Assembly (NCBI GenBank): GCA_002083985.1
Contig: MTER01000102.1
Coordinates: 1-5,356 of the forward strand
Source: Candidatus Altarchaeales archaeon A3
GTDB lineage: Archaea > Altiarchaeota > Altiarchaeia > Altiarchaeales > Altiarchaeaceae
Direction: 5' to 3'
DNA: 5,356 nt
Both the position numbers and the translations under genes were made by a program. The notes below the pieces were generated by a model. It saw nothing but the letters and a program-made list of their open reading frames with translations, was not told the origin of the DNA and did no database searches. Positions 5,259 to 5,356 of this stretch are shown here, piece after piece. How positions within the stretch are numbered: position 1 is the first letter of the stretch; each line of letters begins with the position of its first letter.

Positions 5259-5284
5259 AAATTTAGGTGCTGGCCCACTAAAAT
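5259..5284 (+). repeat. Degenerate 26-bp repeat, copy 2
   Basis: This is the partner of 4952-4977, with 22 of 26 bases the same and a start-to-start spacing of 307 bp. It lies 21 bases after the MITE-like element. Confidence 0.55.
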
Positions 5285-5316
5285 TGGGATAATTATATAT
5301 TTGTTTTTTTGCCAAT

Positions 5317-5355
5317 ATTTTTATAAATATGATGTTTGAAATTAAATTTATAATA
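5317..5355 (+). repeat. 39-bp dispersed repeat, copy 2
   Basis: This copy matches 94-132 at 37 of 39 bases in the same orientation and runs to one base before the window edge. The whole gene block therefore lies between two direct copies about 5.2 kb apart. Confidence 0.7.
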
Positions 5356-5356
5356 G

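Larger units (their letters stand above)
4918..5356. other. Non-coding right flank with several repeat families
   Basis: No gene is supported on either strand; the minus-strand frame at 4804-5133 is mostly repeats and the antisense of M42. The region contains a degenerate 26-bp repeat pair, an inverted relative of the left hairpin-linker array, a small palindrome, a 71-bp element with terminal inverted repeats, a run of seven T's (5304-5310) that could end transcription, and the second 39-bp repeat copy. Confidence 0.7.

Overview
This AT-rich window (about two-thirds A+T by eye) reads as archaeal chromosome. The tRNA-Lys has no complete encoded CCA and carries a G discriminator base, as archaeal tRNA-Lys does. 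A hexulose-phosphate synthase is fused to an RraA-like domain, an archaeal arrangement. An M42 aminopeptidase is present, and no clear Shine-Dalgarno sites precede the starts. The lineage cannot be fixed from the sequence; an AT-rich euryarchaeal or Altiarchaeum-like organism is only a guess. All genes are on the + strand.

Layout: 1-441 is non-coding and holds a 39-bp dispersed repeat and five short AT-rich hairpins, three of them separated by related GC-richer linkers. Next come RNase Z (442-1401), tRNA-Lys(TTT) (1452-1525), a PurE-type protein (1540-1934 when its frame is restored), an Hps-RraA fusion (1943-3231 restored), a membrane-anchored staphylococcal-nuclease-like protein (3262-3794 restored) and an M42 aminopeptidase (3880-4917). 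From 4918 to 5356 there is no gene: an inverted copy of the left hairpin-linker family, a 71-bp element with 13-bp terminal inverted repeats, a degenerate 26-bp repeat pair and a second copy of the 39-bp repeat.

The first four genes are tightly packed and metabolically compatible. RNase Z matures tRNA 3' ends and lies just upstream of a tRNA. PurE works in purine synthesis, and Hps in many archaea supplies pentose phosphate, the precursor of PRPP and so of purines. The nuclease could salvage nucleotides at the cell surface and the M42 enzyme degrades peptides; these two probably have their own promoters.

The most striking observation is that three consecutive genes carry four small frame breaks. 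PurE and the nuclease each appear to lack one A in an A-run, Hps has a perfect tandem CACC duplication, and RraA breaks near its C-terminus. On the far side of every break the expected family sequence continues without a stop, while the flanking RNase Z and M42 genes are intact. This means either sequence/assembly error or very recent inactivation. I see no convincing novel defence or mobile system; the repeat family flanking the gene block is the least explained structure here.
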